Of a stretch of DNA of 7,466 nucleotides, positions 6,330-7,466 are shown piece by piece. The notes beneath the pieces were generated by a model. It searched no databases. It was given only the letters and a program-made list of their open reading frames with translations, and was not told the origin of the DNA. Within the stretch, counting starts at the first letter, position 1. Every line of letters begins with the position of its first letter. Source of the DNA: Deltaproteobacteria bacterium (GTDB lineage Bacteria > Desulfobacterota > Syntrophobacteria > BM002); NCBI GenBank assembly GCA_017861095.1, contig JAGFXI010000146.1, positions 1-7,466 of the forward strand. Reading direction: 5' to 3'. The position numbers were made by a program, and so were the translations under genes.

Positions 6330-7277
6330 TCAGGGGGGCTCAGCCTGGCCATTTCGTTCCCGCCTTTCCTTCCGCCTTTGCTTTTGGGCGAAGAACTCCG
6401 CATAGAGCTCGGGGTAGTGTTTCTTCCATTTCCGGTGGTACCAGAACCACTGGTCCATGTGCTCCCGGATCGCTCGCTCTACGACATCCGTGATGAGTTG
6501 GGTGTTAACGGCGACGTCGGAACGGAGATCACCCGTGCGCTGCACGGGAACGGCAGGGCAGAACTGGACGGTCAGCCTGCCGTCGGCACCTCGAAAACAG
6601 AAGCCCGGAATCACCGGGCTGTTGCAGCGCAGGGCCACGAGCGCCGCCCCTGGAGTGGCTGTGGCCTTGTGGCCGAAGAAGTTCACATCCACGCCGTCTT
6701 GGCGCCGGCTCATGTCAACGAGCAGGATGACTACCCCGCCGTTCCGGACCGTTTTCGCCATCTCGGCAAAGGCGCCTTCCTTGAAGACGACACGAGTGCC
6801 CAGGCGGGTTCGAAGGTTGGTGAGCCAGCGGTCGAGGGGTTTGAAGCGCATGCGCTTGACCACAGTGAGGACCGGAACCGGGAAGTAGCAGGCAGCGAAC
6901 TGCAGGGCCATCTCCCAGTTGCCGAGGTGCGCCGAGATGAAGACGACGCCTCCGGGTCCATTCATGGCATCGCGGAGGTCTTGCTCACCGACAACGCGAA
7001 CGCGGGAGAGGACGTCCTCTCGAGAAAAGAACCCCATCTGGGAGATCTCGAGGAGGGTAGTTCCGAGGTGGTGAAAGATGCGCCGGGTCAGGTTGCGGAT
7101 CTCGGCCCGAGACAGATGGGGCTGGGCAAACTCCAGGTTGCGAACCACCGTGCGGCGGCGTGGGACGTCCACGAGCCGCCACAGATCTCCCAAGAGTCTC
7201 CCGAGGCGGAGAATGTAGCTCTGCGGCATGGTAACGATGAGCCGTCGAAGCCCCTCTTTGAGCTGCTGCCTGGCCAT
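6330..7277 (-). CDS. Lysophospholipid acyltransferase family protein, LpxL/HtrB-like (lipid A secondary acyltransferase)
   Basis: A 315-residue acyltransferase of the LPLAT/LABLAT type, expected to transfer a secondary acyl chain onto the lipid A precursor at the inner face of the cytoplasmic membrane. The catalytic HX4E motif is H117-LGNW-E122 in FISAHLGNWEMA. Other conserved pieces are VVKRMRFKPLDRWL (139-152), FKEGAF (165-170), LLVDMSRRQDGVDVNFFG (185-202, matching the usual DQ...GV.V.FFG region), ATATPGAALVALR (205-217) and the closing MDQWFWYHRKWK (274-285). The length is usual for the family. The N-terminal hydrophobic segment is weak, and the tail after 297 is charged (QKQRRKERRERN). 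The ATG at 7277 has a G-rich stretch about 11 bases upstream. It lies between a cytidylyltransferase and lptF on the same strand, supporting a lipid A/LPS role. Whether it is LpxL-, LpxM- or LpxP-like cannot be told. Confidence 0.88.
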   Translation of the reverse strand: MARQQLKEGLRRLIVTMPQSYILRLGRLLGDLWRLVDVPRRRTVVRNLEFAQPHLSRAEIRNLTRRIFHHLGTTLLEISQMGFFSREDVLSRVRVVGEQDLRDAMNGPGGVVFISAHLGNWEMALQFAACYFPVPVLTVVKRMRFKPLDRWLTNLRTRLGTRVVFKEGAFAEMAKTVRNGGVVILLVDMSRRQDGVDVNFFGHKATATPGAALVALRCNSPVIPGFCFRGADGRLTVQFCPAVPVQRTGDLRSDVAVNTQLITDVVERAIREHMDQWFWYHRKWKKHYPELYAEFFAQKQRRKERRERNGQAEPP

Positions 7278-7304
7278 GACGATGTTATCCCCCCGGCGGA
7301 TCTC

Positions 7305-7333
7305 CCCTCCTCGGGACGCACCGGAAAGGAGGG
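7305..7333. repeat. Inverted repeat between the cytidylyltransferase and acyltransferase genes
   Basis: CCCTCCT (7305-7311) and AGGAGGG (7327-7333) are perfect 7-base complements. An inner CGG (7312-7314) can pair with CCG (7321-7323), leaving a 6-base loop and a 3-base bulge. It sits in the 102-base gap. No T run follows on either strand, so it is not a standard terminator. The AGGAGGG read on the - strand ends 27 bases before the acyltransferase ATG, too far for normal ribosome binding. Confidence 0.35.
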
Positions 7334-7379
7334 TTGCCGGTATGCACTGGCCGGTCTTGTCCGTTTAATTTGATGGAGT

Positions 7380-7466
7380 CTACCGGGCCAGCCGTGCCTC
7401 TACCAGCTTCCAGTCGCGGACGGTATCCACATCCACCGCCGCCTCCGGAAAGGGCATGAGAACAGC
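7380..7466 (-). CDS. Cytidylyltransferase, C-terminal end (acylneuraminate/CMP-sugar synthetase family; start outside the window)
   Basis: The last 28 residues and the TAG (7382-7380) of a gene entering from the right edge. The visible end includes PFPEAAVDVDTVRDWKLVEA followed by RLAR. The acidic VDVDT..DW..VEARL pattern is the conserved end of CMP-N-acylneuraminate synthetase type cytidylyltransferases (family form: [VI]DID...D...AE). KdsB (CMP-Kdo synthetase) has a related VDTPEDL end, so that remains an alternative. These enzymes use CTP to activate a 2-keto-3-deoxy sugar acid for a glycosyltransferase. The position immediately upstream of a lipid A acyltransferase and lptFG fits LPS or surface glycan synthesis. 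The call rests on a short tail only. Confidence 0.5.
   Translation of the reverse strand, partial: AVLMPFPEAAVDVDTVRDWKLVEARLAR

Noticed and set aside
6219..7373. A 384-codon open frame on the + strand, longer than the acyltransferase gene it overlaps
   Set aside because: It is antisense to the acyltransferase, whose protein has a complete set of family motifs. The + strand product has no recognisable domain and is a GC-rich shadow frame.

Overview
The window comes from a GC-rich (about 60% by eye) Gram-negative bacterium. The evidence is an lptF/lptG pair, a lipid A type acyltransferase and the tail of a CMP-sugar synthetase, which together imply an LPS-bearing outer membrane. I cannot fix the lineage from the sequence. 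The mix of genes would suit an NC10/Rokubacteria-like or deltaproteobacterial genome, but that is a guess. There are no RNA genes, CRISPR arrays, insertion sequences or phage genes that I can see, and coding density is high.

Layout from left to right. (1) Bases 1-864, + strand: the C-terminal 287 residues of a radical SAM protein whose N-terminal cluster-binding half lies outside the window. (2) Bases 884-2865, - strand: a two-gene unit. A diacylglycerol kinase family protein comes first and is joined by a 4-base GTGA stop/start overlap to a nucleotidyltransferase that I recognise as Tam41/Mmp37-like, the CDP-diacylglycerol synthase type best known from mitochondria. (3) Bases 2866-2954: a short AT-rich divergent promoter region. 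(4) Bases 2955-3938, + strand: a calcineurin-like metallophosphoesterase with all five family motifs. (5) Bases 4038-7466, - strand: an envelope cluster, read in the order cytidylyltransferase (partial), LpxL/HtrB-like acyltransferase, LptF, LptG.

How the genes may work together. The kinase would make phosphatidic acid from diacylglycerol, and the Tam41-like enzyme would convert phosphatidic acid and CTP to CDP-diacylglycerol, so the coupled pair reads as a compact lipid-activation module. On the right, the cytidylyltransferase would activate a nonulosonic acid or Kdo-like sugar, the acyltransferase would add a secondary acyl chain to lipid A, and LptF/LptG form the membrane part of the ABC exporter that extracts LPS from the inner membrane. 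The phosphoesterase and the radical SAM protein have no assigned substrate. Lipid substrates are possible from context only.

The points most worth following up are the bacterial Tam41-type enzyme translationally coupled to a DAG kinase, an LptF that appears to lack part of its periplasmic beta-jellyroll, and the radical SAM protein with a C-terminal three-cysteine motif.
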